From positions 62,001 through 126,000 of the forward strand of contig CAZKAD010000001.1 in NCBI GenBank assembly GCA_964550845.1: a stretch of DNA of 64,000 bases. The letters are read 5' to 3'. Every line of letters starts with the position of its first letter. Positions within the stretch are counted from its first letter, which is position 1. A program made the translations under genes and the position numbers. Below the pieces are notes generated by a model. That model searched no databases. It saw only the letters and a program-made list of their open reading frames with translations, and had not been told where the DNA came from. Shown piece by piece: positions 9,401-17,087 of this stretch. Source of the DNA: CAYTKU01 sp964550845. Lineage in GTDB: Bacteria > Patescibacteriota > Patescibacteriia > Magasanikbacterales > UBA922.

Positions 9401-9580
9401 TTGATCAGCATTCGGAAATCCAGCCTGAGCTTTACCTTGATAAATAAACCCAAGTCGAGCTTCAATCTCGGTATTTGGTTTACCGAGACTTTCTTTCAAC
9501 ACCGATTGAATTCGATTACAAACATCCGGTTGGATGCCAATCTTCGAATTCCCGAGGATCTCTGCAGCACATTGATCCAT
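6458..9580 (-). CDS. mRNA capping enzyme, triphosphatase-guanylyltransferase-methyltransferase
   Basis: Multidomain capping enzyme, 1040 aa, acting on viral mRNA 5' ends in the cytoplasmic factory or virion. N-terminal third has TTM/CYTH-type triphosphatase signs (IEARLGF, EVEVEYF). The guanylyltransferase nucleotidyl-lysine motif near residue 260 reads KLNG, not the usual KxDG; later motifs are normal (LDGTIFDCEF, VHIFDMICLHD, YDGLILTP, TYKWKP). An SAM-methyltransferase follows, with ILDLGSGKGGDL near residue 530. The last 250 residues look OTU-like (LVDGNDFFHALQ near 795, NNHYETVG near the end), but the cysteine of the OTU DGNC motif is replaced. ATG at 9580 chosen; further upstream there is only a TTG. 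An AAAATTGAAATC promoter-like motif precedes it. Confidence 0.9.
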   Translation of the reverse strand: MDQCAAEILGNSKIGIQPDVCNRIQSVLKESLGKPNTEIEARLGFIYQGKAQAGFPNADQKRWMWLLKIITDSDLYQQGKFSKTFAQLSDNNIRIEEVLTDNVPITKVRKMMKSRFTLFDRVQGEYTIKIDLVTSEEIPTQDEPGSIQMTREKSRVTFFAKDASHSIEMTSTQESYEVEVEYFSKNIDLKTFFMPLKLIWASFDALKEKINVDTKVALRFFNNFFKQQDGAKFDESVLFKRGLPQPINLKRWNLNLSAYAVTKKLNGVRMIGIITDQKLFLAGMKGNIELFRSKIREDLDGTIFDCEFFKNQVHIFDMICLHDRDVRQLTLDKRFEYIEQLVNSLRDVDIIKKQFFMTYQIAEDTEQLLNEIRNNPNYDGLILTPIAEPYLNFHTYKWKPVHELTIDFAAVKVYGEMYNLMVGGKNGLIHFTPPGFRGTIRSKFYPPKIGEYRWHNGTFELVKARPDKTEPNYVDIAKDVWIDIQNPLTEQELINALKQSSDRDAFRKFSNTIKRELINLYCPERTILDLGSGKGGDLMKYYTAHVARLIAIEPNPEFLLELKQRASEMEFRNQRLNLIDIQARAQDTETIVKALRGSRVQVATSFFVLSFFFENEDPLNGLLQTLDESVEKNGYFLGTTIDGQATRRILEKGIVQLGNVTLKRLYQPFSGNILFNKGLEYQYKGSQTVAETQIEYLVDWDYFVDKMKTIGFKLEKSEIFSPPIWLDPEEQQLARLYRSFLFVRESYYPLTGFARGVNIQEDLALQPIDPGKNKVYSIVLEEKGLVRTGTLVDGNDFFHALQTALSIDYRKMKDDEKKEFVKNWRKTVNIPIAQWKKVGEGRIARMGFGRKVPGFDSIVHYYLTNKNEGFLGRRANLVAMMGNQYQLEKYLLRLEQDKVLQSKMIEVYKKELENTFQLQALRKDLSAGGLLDLKKIFELAEQEAYANFIDNLGTSGNEVGLEVLEILSEFIRHDIYLLDEDGKPIPVDCSYTEGRPSIVLVSYRDNNHYETVGRVGQGNVIHRIFGPNDPLVKGIRNKIC

Positions 9581-9642
9581 TGCTTTTATTTCGAGAAAGA
9601 AAAAGGAAGATTTCAATTTTCTTTGGAAAAGTGAAAATGGAT

Positions 9643-9705
9643 CTTATTTTAGTCTTAATCCTTGAACAGACTTTATATCGAGATTAAGACTAAGATTAAA
9701 ATAAA
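9643..9705. terminator. inverted repeat between minus-strand genes
   Basis: TTATTTTAGTCTTAATC and GATTAAGACTAA...AAATAA form an imperfect long stem next to the stop of the 130-aa gene at 9696; probable 3' signal. Confidence 0.5.
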
Positions 9706-10088
9706 AGGGTTGGATTTTGTGGCTGTTGAGCAGGAACTTTATCCATAAAAATTTTGATTAGTTTAATTAAGTCTGGATGCAATTTGGCTAAGTCAAAACT
9801 GACCATTTTTGGTTTGACAGTCAGTTGCAGAAAATCATTTAGTCCAAACAAATGACTATGAATTCGGATCAGCATATAAATATTATTTTGTATGTCTGGT
9901 CCAAGAGTCTTTTCTTTTGATCGAGTTTTAACATCTTCATACAATTGTTCCATTTCTTTTTCATTTAATGGAGCTCGTTGAGCAATCAACGGGGCCAGAT
10001 TTGCATAAAGAGGATATTGATTTGTGTATGGAGTAATCGAAGTAATCGAAGTACTTGTTACGGTTGTTTTGGAGTCGTTGACTGACAT
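9696..10088 (-). CDS. hypothetical protein, 130 aa
   Basis: Not recognised. Low-complexity Thr/Ser-rich N-terminus (SKTTVTSTSITSIT) followed by a helical, Leu/Ile-rich C-terminal half (NIYMLIRIHSHLFGL, LIKLIKIFMDKV). Its start overlaps the end of a 56-aa reading frame in another frame. No transmembrane prediction is certain. Confidence 0.6.
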   Translation of the reverse strand: MSVNDSKTTVTSTSITSITPYTNQYPLYANLAPLIAQRAPLNEKEMEQLYEDVKTRSKEKTLGPDIQNNIYMLIRIHSHLFGLNDFLQLTVKPKMVSFDLAKLHPDLIKLIKIFMDKVPAQQPQNPTLLF

Positions 10089-10228
10089 TGCGGTGAAATG
10101 GTGAGTTTTTCAAACTGAGCTGCAAGTACAACTTCTTGAGTAGCTGAATACGTAGAGGGAATAATTACTGAGTTTGGAATAGAAGGAAGAGATGTTGTTC
10201 CCGGATAAATCCGAATCGGTTGGCTCAT
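10058..10228 (-). CDS. possible 56-aa protein overlapping the next gene
   Basis: An ATG at 10228 opens a 56-aa frame (begins MSQPIRIYPGTTSLPSIPN, ends TTPKQP) with ATCAATTTT directly upstream. It overlaps the downstream 130-aa gene by 31 nt in a different frame. It fills an otherwise empty gap and shares the Ser/Thr/Pro style of its neighbour. It could also be a frameshifted 5' part of that gene. Confidence 0.35.
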   Translation of the reverse strand: MSQPIRIYPGTTSLPSIPNSVIIPSTYSATQEVVLAAQFEKLTISPQCQSTTPKQP

Positions 10229-10301
10229 AAAATTGATTTTACTTTCTGGATTGAGAGATCAAATCAATTTATTTGTTTATTTATTCAAGTGAAAAAAGGA
10301 G

Positions 10302-10874
10302 ATGAAATTCTATGCAGTTGCAGTCGGTCGTGTACCAGGGATTTATACATCTTGGCCTGAAGCGCAAAAACAAATTCATGGCTATTCAGGAGCGAAATAT
10401 AAGTCTTTTTCTGAGAAATCTCAAGCCGAGACCTATATGAAACTTTTTGTTCATCGAGATGAAGAGAAAAAAGAAGATCGCCACATTATCTACACCGATG
10501 GTAGCGCGGTAAATGGAACTGCTGGAGCTGCTGCTGTTTCGCTGGAGAAGAAATTGGTTTACTACGGAAGACCATCCGGTGAACAGACGAATAATCGAGG
10601 AGAACTTTCCGGCATTCGTCTTGCTCTTTGTTTTGAAGGTTCTTTATTGATCTATTCTGACTCAGAATATGCAATTGGTGTAATCACTGGAAGTCTTGCT
10701 GCAAAGAAGAATCTTGATTTAATCGAGATTATTCGAAAGGAAATGGCCGGTCGAGATATCGTTTTTCGCAAAGTGCTTGCTCATTCTGGAGTTGAAGGGA
10801 ATGAATTGGCCGATCATTACGCGGATAAAGGACGATCTTTATCTGAAGGTACAATTGTACAAGAAAAACTTTAA
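10302..10874 (+). CDS. rnhA: ribonuclease H1
   Basis: RNase H1, 190 aa, cleaving RNA in RNA-DNA hybrids. Residues 1-46 match the RNA-DNA hybrid-binding (viroplasmin-type) domain (FYAVAVGRVPGIYTSWPEA, then YKSFSEKSQAETYM). The catalytic domain has the expected acidic residues: YTDGS, NNRGELSGI, YSDSEYAI and GNELADHYAD, with AHSGVEGNE. Hybrid-binding plus catalytic layout is the eukaryotic/bacterial RNase H1 type. GAAAAAAGGAG precedes the ATG. Confidence 0.92.
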   Translation: MKFYAVAVGRVPGIYTSWPEAQKQIHGYSGAKYKSFSEKSQAETYMKLFVHRDEEKKEDRHIIYTDGSAVNGTAGAAAVSLEKKLVYYGRPSGEQTNNRGELSGIRLALCFEGSLLIYSDSEYAIGVITGSLAAKKNLDLIEIIRKEMAGRDIVFRKVLAHSGVEGNELADHYADKGRSLSEGTIVQEKL

Positions 10875-10916
10875 CCAACCCTTTAGACGTTCAAACGTCT
10901 CTCGGACTGGTTAAAT
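10875..10916. repeat. palindromic element between convergent genes
   Basis: Copies of the dispersed element: TTTAACCA...GACGTTCAAACGTCTC...GGACTGGTTAAA, an inverted pair centred on GACGTTCAAACGTC. It spans the gap between RNase H and the convergent phosphatase gene and may double as the 3' signal. Confidence 0.65.
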
Positions 10917-11396
10917 ACGATTATCTTTTCGAAGATCTTGTTCGAACTTTTCGAGTTGTCGGCAAAAATATAAATTCGGAGAAGCAACTTCGCGCTTAGA
11001 TTTAATTGATTTTAATATCTCCTGAAATGGTTTCTTTTCCGACCACATTAAATAACCTGCTAATATTGATGCAGATCGAGAAATTCCTTGTGCACAATGA
11101 ATTAATACCGCTTCTCCATTTTTAAGATGTTGATCAATAATTGGAATAATTTTTGGAAGAATAGTTAGAATGTCTTGTTGATGATCATCATTCATACTCA
11201 GAAAGTAATGAGTAAGATTTTGATGGCCAAAAAGTTTTGATTCTACTTCAATGGCACAATTAACTACAACTGTAATGTTCAACTGTTGCAAGAGCCAAAT
11301 TGAATTTGCCATCTTGGCATTACCAAGGAAAAGATTTTTTCTTATTTCTGCACCAGCAAATCTTGCCGGTTGAGCAAATACTGCGCGGTTGAGCAT
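10911..11396 (-). CDS. dual-specificity protein phosphatase
   Basis: 161-aa tyrosine/dual-specificity phosphatase. The catalytic P-loop VLIHCAQGISRSASILAGYL fits HCxxGxxRS; the upstream FLSMNDDHQQDI supplies the expected general-acid aspartate region, and the start (IRKNLFLGNAKMA) is the usual DUSP opening. The ATG at 11396 is preferred: the longer frame to 11507 runs through a hairpin and palindromic elements and overlaps the upstream gene. Substrate unknown; giant-virus and poxvirus relatives (VH1) act on host or virion phosphoproteins. Confidence 0.9.
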   Translation of the reverse strand: MLNRAVFAQPARFAGAEIRKNLFLGNAKMANSIWLLQQLNITVVVNCAIEVESKLFGHQNLTHYFLSMNDDHQQDILTILPKIIPIIDQHLKNGEAVLIHCAQGISRSASILAGYLMWSEKKPFQEILKSIKSKREVASPNLYFCRQLEKFEQDLRKDNRI

Positions 11397-11398
11397 AT

Positions 11399-11424
11399 TT
11401 TTCTTTCTTCGAGAAGAAAGAAAA
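11399..11424 (-). terminator. 3' hairpin
   Basis: TTTTCTTTCTTC-GA-GAAGAAAGAAAA, a 12-bp perfect stem between the SAP-like-repeat gene end (11489) and the phosphatase start (11396). Confidence 0.7.
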
Positions 11425-11443
11425 TGTTTTAAATATGACAACG

Positions 11444-11500
11444 AGTTTTTAAGGACGTTTAACCACTTCAGAGAGTCCTTCGGGACGTTTAAAGAAATGA
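11444..11500. repeat. palindromic element copies at gene end
   Basis: AAGGACGTTTAACCACTTC then GAGAGTCCTTCGGGACGTTTAAAG: two element copies, the second entering the last codons of the gene ending at 11489. Confidence 0.65.
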
Positions 11501-13207
11501 GGCGCAATGTTGCAACTGATCGGCGTTTATTTTTCTTCCAACCGCTGCATTTGGAATAGTTTGGAGGTCCATTGGAGGTGCGCTTGGAATTTGAAGTGCT
11601 CGAGGGATAAGCTGATCGACTACAGGAGCTGATGTCGGAGTTGGAGCCATGCTCAGTTGTGGTACACCCGATTGTGATGGAGCCATACTCAACCGACCAG
11701 CTTGAGCTGAAGTCATCAAAGGAAAGCCTGGGACACTTCTTCCGGAACCTTGTGAGACTGACATTGCCCGAACTGAAGATTTGTTCAAACCAAAAGTGGC
11801 CTGAAGAGCGGGAGAAACTGAGCTTCTTGCTTTTCTTCGAATCGATCGAACCAATGAATCCTTTTTCTTCTTTGAGATATTTTCAATCCCCATTTGCTGA
11901 GCAATTTCTTTCAAGTCAGCCACCTTCAATTCTCGAAGCTCAGTCGTTGAAGGAATCTCCATTGATCGATCGTCAACAATTTTTGGTTGATCGACTACTC
12001 CAGCTACACCAATATCCTTGTTGAGCAAAATTCGTCTCAAAGAGCGAGGAGAATATCTTGAATATCCCCTGACACCTTCAGCCTTGGCGAGCTCTCGAAG
12101 GTCACCCACGCTCAGATCTTGAACCACAGATTCGTAATCTCGGACGTTGTATTTACGTGGTGAAATAGCTCTTACTGATTTCTGTTTGATCTTTTCAATT
12201 AAATCAATTTTCTTCAAATCCTTCTCATCGATAACGTTGAGATCTTTTGCAATTTTGTGTAGGGCTTTTGCACTCTTCAAACTCAAGTTAACTTCTCCAC
12301 TTTCATTTCCAATCAACAAAGGTCGTCGAGGGCTCTTCAATCCGTAAGGAACATCCGCCTCGGGCAATGATTTGGCGATATCAAGAAACATCTCACGCAT
12401 GATGGCCAATGCTTCTTTGCGAGATGATCCACTTGGAACCTTGACACCAATCTTTTTTCCGAAACTCACCATTTCTTTGACCTTCATATCGAGAACATCT
12501 TGCCAAGCAATTCCGTCAAGAGACAGATCTTCAACTCTTGGAGCAACTTTTGATCCTCGCAATTGAGGCAAACTGTTCGGGTCGACTTTGATTCGTTGAG
12601 CGAAAGAATTCAAAGCTGCTTGAGAACCATAGACCGGACGAGAATTGATTTCAACGCGAGCTGAGTCTTTAGGCAAACCTCGAGGAATGTCACAGTCTTG
12701 TTTATCAAGATTGCAAATGAGTTCATCACGACATCCGACAAAGTCACCTTCCGAACTCACATTCAAATTACATTTTTCACTGTCGAGGAAAGCCAACAGA
12801 GCACTTCTCAACAATTTCAGATCTCTATCACTGTCACGAAATTGGGAATATCCAGGCATATTCACTTTCTTCGCAATTTCCTTCAGGCCTGAGATATAAG
12901 GTTCTTCGATAATTTTTTGTCTCATCACTGCACGTCGACCTTGTTTGGTTCGGCTTTCTTTTTGTTCTGCGCGTCCAGAAACAAACGATTTGGCTGCGAG
13001 AAGAGTTTCACGCATCACTTCTCTTTTTTGAGATGGAGTTCGATATTTCCGATTCAATTCAGCCAAGCAGCTTTCATCACAACTTTCGATTGCGAGGAGA
13101 AATTGTTTCCAAATTTGATCTACTTCCTCTGATTCGAGGTAAAGAATATCGTTCGGGGTTGCGACTTTAGCAAATCTTGATTCAGGATCTAAGCGAATGT
13201 TCGACAT
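11489..13207 (-). CDS. protein with multiple SAP-like helical repeats
   Basis: 572 aa, not recognised as a named family. At least five short helix-hinge-helix units resemble SAP/LEM/Rho-N DNA-binding modules: around LKEIAKKVNMPGYSQF, EMVSFGKKIGVKVPSGSSRKEAL, ALHKIAKDLNVIDEKDLKK, DLRELAKAEGVRGYSRYSPRSL and DLKEIAQQMGIENISKKKK. The C-terminal 120 residues are Ser/Pro/Met-rich and look disordered. A genome-packaging, chromatin-like or virion role is plausible but inferred. A sixth similar unit (LREVARILKIPGYTLYDD) begins the coiled-coil gene at 26915. Confidence 0.75.
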   Translation of the reverse strand: MSNIRLDPESRFAKVATPNDILYLESEEVDQIWKQFLLAIESCDESCLAELNRKYRTPSQKREVMRETLLAAKSFVSGRAEQKESRTKQGRRAVMRQKIIEEPYISGLKEIAKKVNMPGYSQFRDSDRDLKLLRSALLAFLDSEKCNLNVSSEGDFVGCRDELICNLDKQDCDIPRGLPKDSARVEINSRPVYGSQAALNSFAQRIKVDPNSLPQLRGSKVAPRVEDLSLDGIAWQDVLDMKVKEMVSFGKKIGVKVPSGSSRKEALAIMREMFLDIAKSLPEADVPYGLKSPRRPLLIGNESGEVNLSLKSAKALHKIAKDLNVIDEKDLKKIDLIEKIKQKSVRAISPRKYNVRDYESVVQDLSVGDLRELAKAEGVRGYSRYSPRSLRRILLNKDIGVAGVVDQPKIVDDRSMEIPSTTELRELKVADLKEIAQQMGIENISKKKKDSLVRSIRRKARSSVSPALQATFGLNKSSVRAMSVSQGSGRSVPGFPLMTSAQAGRLSMAPSQSGVPQLSMAPTPTSAPVVDQLIPRALQIPSAPPMDLQTIPNAAVGRKINADQLQHCASFL

Positions 13208-13269
13208 CGTCTTTTGGGTAGCGATTTAATTTCTAGAAATAATTTTTGAAGATTTGAATTTTTCTTCGG

Positions 13270-13345
13270 GGGAGATTAAACGTCCCGAAGGACTGATTAA
13301 ACGTCCAAAGGACTGATTAAACGTCCCGAAGGACTGATTAAAAAA
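13270..13345. repeat. tandem palindromic elements (3-4 copies)
   Basis: GATTAAACGTCCCGAAGGACT repeated with a 20-21 bp period, each unit self-complementary (GTCC...GGAC). They occupy the gap between divergent genes upstream of RPB1. Confidence 0.8.
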
Positions 13346-13391
13346 TTGATGAAACTTTTCAATCTCTCTTTGAAAAAGATATAGATATCCA

Positions 13392-16328
13392 ATGCAGATT
13401 GGAGAGGTGGTTGTACGTCTCCTATCACCAGAAGAAATATGTGCCTTTTCTGTTTGTGAGGTAAAGTATGAGAAGATTCGAAAGAACGATGATAATACTG
13501 AAACTCCAGCTGATCCAAGACTTGGAACTCTTGATGAAACACCATGCAAAACATGTGGATGTGAATTTCGAGACTGTCCAGGGCACTTTGGTCATATTGT
13601 ACTTGCAACGCCTATCATTCATCCTCTTGATCGATTTCCGATTATTACGGCCGAACTTCTTTCTTGTTTTTGTAGCAATTGTTGTAGATTGCTAGTAACC
13701 CGAGAGATGTTAATGATTGAGCGAATAGGTAAATTGCAGAAAAATAAACGTCTCGCTAAAATCGTAGCTCTTTGTACGAAAATGGGTATTTGTTATCACT
13801 GTAATCAAAAAACATTGAAATATAAGCTTGATACCAGCTCGGGAAGAGCCAAAATCTATTCTCAAATAAAAACGATCACCGGAAACGATGATACCCCAGT
13901 TGAGATTCCCGTTGAACAAATTTACAACATTTTCTCCAGAGTCTTAGATGATGATCTTAAATTGCTTGGAATCAATCCAAAACAATTTCATCCCAAGAAT
14001 TTGATTATACGTATCTTACCTGTATTGCCATTGAAAACAATGCCTTATATTGTTACAGATAATGAAAAGAGAGAAGATGATTTAATGACTTTCTATCGAA
14101 ATATCCTTAAGGTTAATTCAAGAATTCTTTCTCATTCATATGTTGATCTTGACAAAGAGATTAGCAGTCTTGTCTTTTACATCAGTAATTTTATGGATAA
14201 TTCAAAAAAGAAAGTTCGCCAACCGAACGGAAGAGCACATAAATCACTTCGTGAACTTCTTTCAAGTAAAAAAGGTCTACCCCGTATGTGCCTCCTTGGT
14301 AAAAGAGTGCACTATTCAAGTCGTACTGTAATTGGAGGTGATCCAACTCTTGCGACTGACGAAATCTTTATTCCAAATTGCATTGCTTCAACTGTTTCTG
14401 TTCCAGAAACAGTCACTTCGTTCTCAAAAACCAAGCTTGAAGCACTGTTGAATAAGGGAGAGATTAATTTTATCTCTCGAATCGAGAATGGAACGAAGCG
14501 TGTACTCAATCCAAGAATTGCAACCAAAACACAAGGAACAATCTTACTTCCGGGTGACAGAGTCTTTCGAAATGAGGTTGAAGTTAAACTTCAACGGAGC
14601 GGAGATTTACGCCAAGGAGATCGAATTGTCCGAAAAGTGCTTAAAAATGGTCAAACAATTGAAGAAACTCTACACGCCGAAGAACCAAAGAAAAGATCTT
14701 TCCTTCTTCATGATGGAGATATTGCCCATCGATGGTTACAGAATGGAGACTGGGTGATTGTCAATCGACAGCCTTCTCTTCATGCTCAATCAATGCTTGG
14801 ACTCAAAGTAAAACGAACCAATCAGAAACCTGGGAAATATACATTTGAAGAACGATCAATTCGTCTTCCTCCAGATGCAATTACTCCTTTGAATGCAGAT
14901 TTTGATGGTGATGAAAGTAATGTTCACAATCCACAAAATTTAATGGCAAAATCAGAATATGCAGTTTTAATTAACATTGCTAACAACATTATTGCGAATC
15001 AATCTTCAAGACCTTTGATTGGATTGGTGCAAGATGCTCTGATTGGATGTTGGAAAATGACACAAGGATGGGTCCCAATTCCAGTCAGCTTGTTTCAAGA
15101 TATGATTGTCACTGCAAATATCAGTCTTGAGAGAATTGATCAAGTCCGGCAAGTATATCAAAGGATTTTCGGCGATGGAGATAAATATCTCTATACTGGA
15201 AGAGGTATATTGTCGACTGCATTGCCAATTACTTTCAATTATAGCTCAAAGAGCAAATCTTATAACTCAGAATCTCTTCAAATTGAAAGAGGTGTAATAA
15301 TTTCTGGAGCTTATGGAAAAAGCTCGGTTGGAAATCGAAACGGAGCAATCCATCATTTTCTCCGAGAAAAAGAAGCGATTCAATTTCTGACTAAAACTCA
15401 TACTCTTGCTTACGCGTGGGTAGTTCAAAATGCAATCGGTGTTGGATTATCTGATTGTATTCCTCCGATTGTAGATAACTTCGGAATGATTCCACAAGCG
15501 CGCGAACATATTGAAGCAAGTTATCTGAATGCTGTCATTTCAGAAGAAATTATTTCAGGACGAATCGCGGAACTCTCAGTTTGTCGCGTCTTGAATAATG
15601 CTCGTAATGTTGGTCACAAGATTGCCAGTGAATTGATCGGAAATTCAAATCGAATCAAGCAAATGATTGATGCCGGGTCAAAAGGATCAATGAACAATTT
15701 GACTCAAATCATGGTAGCACTTGGACAAAACACCGTGTACAACAGACGAATTCCAATGACAAATATTGATGGACTTCGTACATTGCCACATTTTTCAGCC
15801 AATAAAGATAATCTGGCTAAAAAATATGAAGAAAGAGGTTTTATTGATACTTCGTTCTTCAATGGATTGAATCCAATCCAATTCTTTAATCACGCCCAAA
15901 CCGGCCGTGAAGGTATTGTTAATACCGGTGTCACTACTCGAGGTTTCGGATACATTCAGAGAAAACTCACTGCATTGTTGAAGAATATCACTATTGCTCA
16001 AGATTTTACTGTTCGAGATTGTGGAACAAATCAAATTGTTCAATTCATTTATGGAGAATTTGGTTTTGCTCCTTCGAAACAAAATCGAGATAAAGGTCAA
16101 CTTTATGTTGATATCACGACAGCAATTGATAAAATTACAATCGAATATGAACTTAAGCATCAGATTGAAGAAATTTCACTCTCAGAACAACAGAAGAGAG
16201 ATGCTCAAGAAGAAATTGAAGCTGATCGAATCTCGATTGCATCAGGTGCAAGTGATAATGATGGTTCTGCCTCAGAAGATTCTATCTCCAACGCAAGTGG
16301 AGATGAAAATGATTTTGATGACTTTTAA
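13392..16328 (+). CDS. RPB1: RNA polymerase largest subunit, N-terminal (A'-like) part
   Basis: 978 aa covering the clamp, active-site, funnel and bridge-helix regions of the largest RNA polymerase subunit. Visible: start LLSPEEICAFSV, zinc site CKTCGCEFRDCPGHFGH, second zinc site CSNCC...CYHC, GKRVHYSSRTVI, NRQPSLHAQSMLG, catalytic NADFDGDESNVHNPQ (three Mg-binding Asp), GSKGSMNNLTQI and bridge helix FFNHAQTGREGIVNTG. It ends shortly after TVRDCGTNQIVQFIYGEFGF with a Ser/Asp/Glu tail. Full RPB1 continues some 400 residues with the trigger loop and jaw; nothing like that follows or occurs elsewhere here. The end matches the archaeal A'/A'' junction. Confidence 0.93.
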   Translation: MQIGEVVVRLLSPEEICAFSVCEVKYEKIRKNDDNTETPADPRLGTLDETPCKTCGCEFRDCPGHFGHIVLATPIIHPLDRFPIITAELLSCFCSNCCRLLVTREMLMIERIGKLQKNKRLAKIVALCTKMGICYHCNQKTLKYKLDTSSGRAKIYSQIKTITGNDDTPVEIPVEQIYNIFSRVLDDDLKLLGINPKQFHPKNLIIRILPVLPLKTMPYIVTDNEKREDDLMTFYRNILKVNSRILSHSYVDLDKEISSLVFYISNFMDNSKKKVRQPNGRAHKSLRELLSSKKGLPRMCLLGKRVHYSSRTVIGGDPTLATDEIFIPNCIASTVSVPETVTSFSKTKLEALLNKGEINFISRIENGTKRVLNPRIATKTQGTILLPGDRVFRNEVEVKLQRSGDLRQGDRIVRKVLKNGQTIEETLHAEEPKKRSFLLHDGDIAHRWLQNGDWVIVNRQPSLHAQSMLGLKVKRTNQKPGKYTFEERSIRLPPDAITPLNADFDGDESNVHNPQNLMAKSEYAVLINIANNIIANQSSRPLIGLVQDALIGCWKMTQGWVPIPVSLFQDMIVTANISLERIDQVRQVYQRIFGDGDKYLYTGRGILSTALPITFNYSSKSKSYNSESLQIERGVIISGAYGKSSVGNRNGAIHHFLREKEAIQFLTKTHTLAYAWVVQNAIGVGLSDCIPPIVDNFGMIPQAREHIEASYLNAVISEEIISGRIAELSVCRVLNNARNVGHKIASELIGNSNRIKQMIDAGSKGSMNNLTQIMVALGQNTVYNRRIPMTNIDGLRTLPHFSANKDNLAKKYEERGFIDTSFFNGLNPIQFFNHAQTGREGIVNTGVTTRGFGYIQRKLTALLKNITIAQDFTVRDCGTNQIVQFIYGEFGFAPSKQNRDKGQLYVDITTAIDKITIEYELKHQIEEISLSEQQKRDAQEEIEADRISIASGASDNDGSASEDSISNASGDENDFDDF

Positions 16329-16337
16329 CAAATTTTT

Positions 16338-16360
16338 TATTTACTCCGAGGAGTAAATAA
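16338..16360. terminator. shared convergent 3' hairpin
   Basis: TTATTTACTCC-GA-GGAGTAAATAA, 10-11 bp perfect stem between the RPB1 stop and the convergent gene ending at 16390. Confidence 0.7.
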
Positions 16361-16389
16361 TTAATAATTATCGGATATCGATTATTAGC

Positions 16390-16983
16390 CTATACCGAGT
16401 TCTTTGGTTGGTAAAATTCATAGAACTGATCTACAATTCGATCAGGAAGATATCCATAATTTTCTTCCCAGTAATAGAGTAAGATAGCAATATCATCACT
16501 ATCTTTGACAGCATAAAGGGGAGCAATATGACTTACTGCGAGCTCACCTCCGAAATATTCTTCAGTCAATTGCAAAATTTTCTTGTGTTCTGGTGAAAGA
16601 AGTTTGCGTGGCATTTCTAAGAGATCTTTTCGATCGGCGCCGGAAGGTTGTTCAAATGCTTTATTGAACAAAGAGATATCAATTGGTTGGAGACTAAAAA
16701 AGGAAATAAATTCCATCAACTTGGCAATAAATTTCTTCTTCGAGACTCCATAGGCTTCAGGCGTTTGAAGCATGGCATCGACAAGTTGGGTGGAATCTTT
16801 GTTCTCCTTCCATTGTTCAAGAAGAATCTTTCGAATTGTATCTTCTCGTTCACCACATTTGAGTTTGGTCGCGATTTTCTCGGAGAGAATTCGGTCACCT
16901 TGATGAATCAATTCTTCAACCATTAGCTTGCGGATCCGTTTTTTTGCCTCATATTCTTCGAGAGATTCCTCGGCCTCGGACAT
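16390..16983 (-). CDS. hypothetical protein, 197 aa
   Basis: Not recognised. Highly charged helical N-terminal half (EESLEEYEAKKRIRKLMVEELI), later segments with aromatic residues (LMEFISFFSL, YYWEENYGYLP, QFYEFYQP). AAAAATGATTTTTTC on the minus strand (about 17009-17023) lies roughly 30 nt upstream, supporting this start. Confidence 0.7.
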   Translation of the reverse strand: MSEAEESLEEYEAKKRIRKLMVEELIHQGDRILSEKIATKLKCGEREDTIRKILLEQWKENKDSTQLVDAMLQTPEAYGVSKKKFIAKLMEFISFFSLQPIDISLFNKAFEQPSGADRKDLLEMPRKLLSPEHKKILQLTEEYFGGELAVSHIAPLYAVKDSDDIAILLYYWEENYGYLPDRIVDQFYEFYQPKNSV

Positions 16984-17008
16984 TTTGTTTTCTTTCCAAC
17001 CTATCGAG

Positions 17009-17050
17009 AAAAAATCATTTTTGATACTTCGTCACGAAAATTGATTTTTC
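17009..17050. promoter_or_regulatory. divergent promoter pair
   Basis: CAAAAATGATTTTTTC on the minus strand (17009-17023) faces the 197-aa gene, and AAAATTGATTTTTC on the plus strand (17037-17050) lies 38 nt before the helicase ATG. Two motif copies back to back in one 104-bp divergent gap. Confidence 0.5.
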
Positions 17051-17087
17051 AATCTTAAAAAATCTATCACTGCATCACAGTTCAAAA

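Noticed and set aside
10911..11507. 198-aa version of the phosphatase
   Set aside because: The extra 37 N-terminal codons are made of palindromic elements and a 3' hairpin and overlap the upstream gene.
13392..16328. Intein or intron inside RPB1
   Set aside because: Conserved blocks run in register with normal spacing and there are no splicing-domain motifs.
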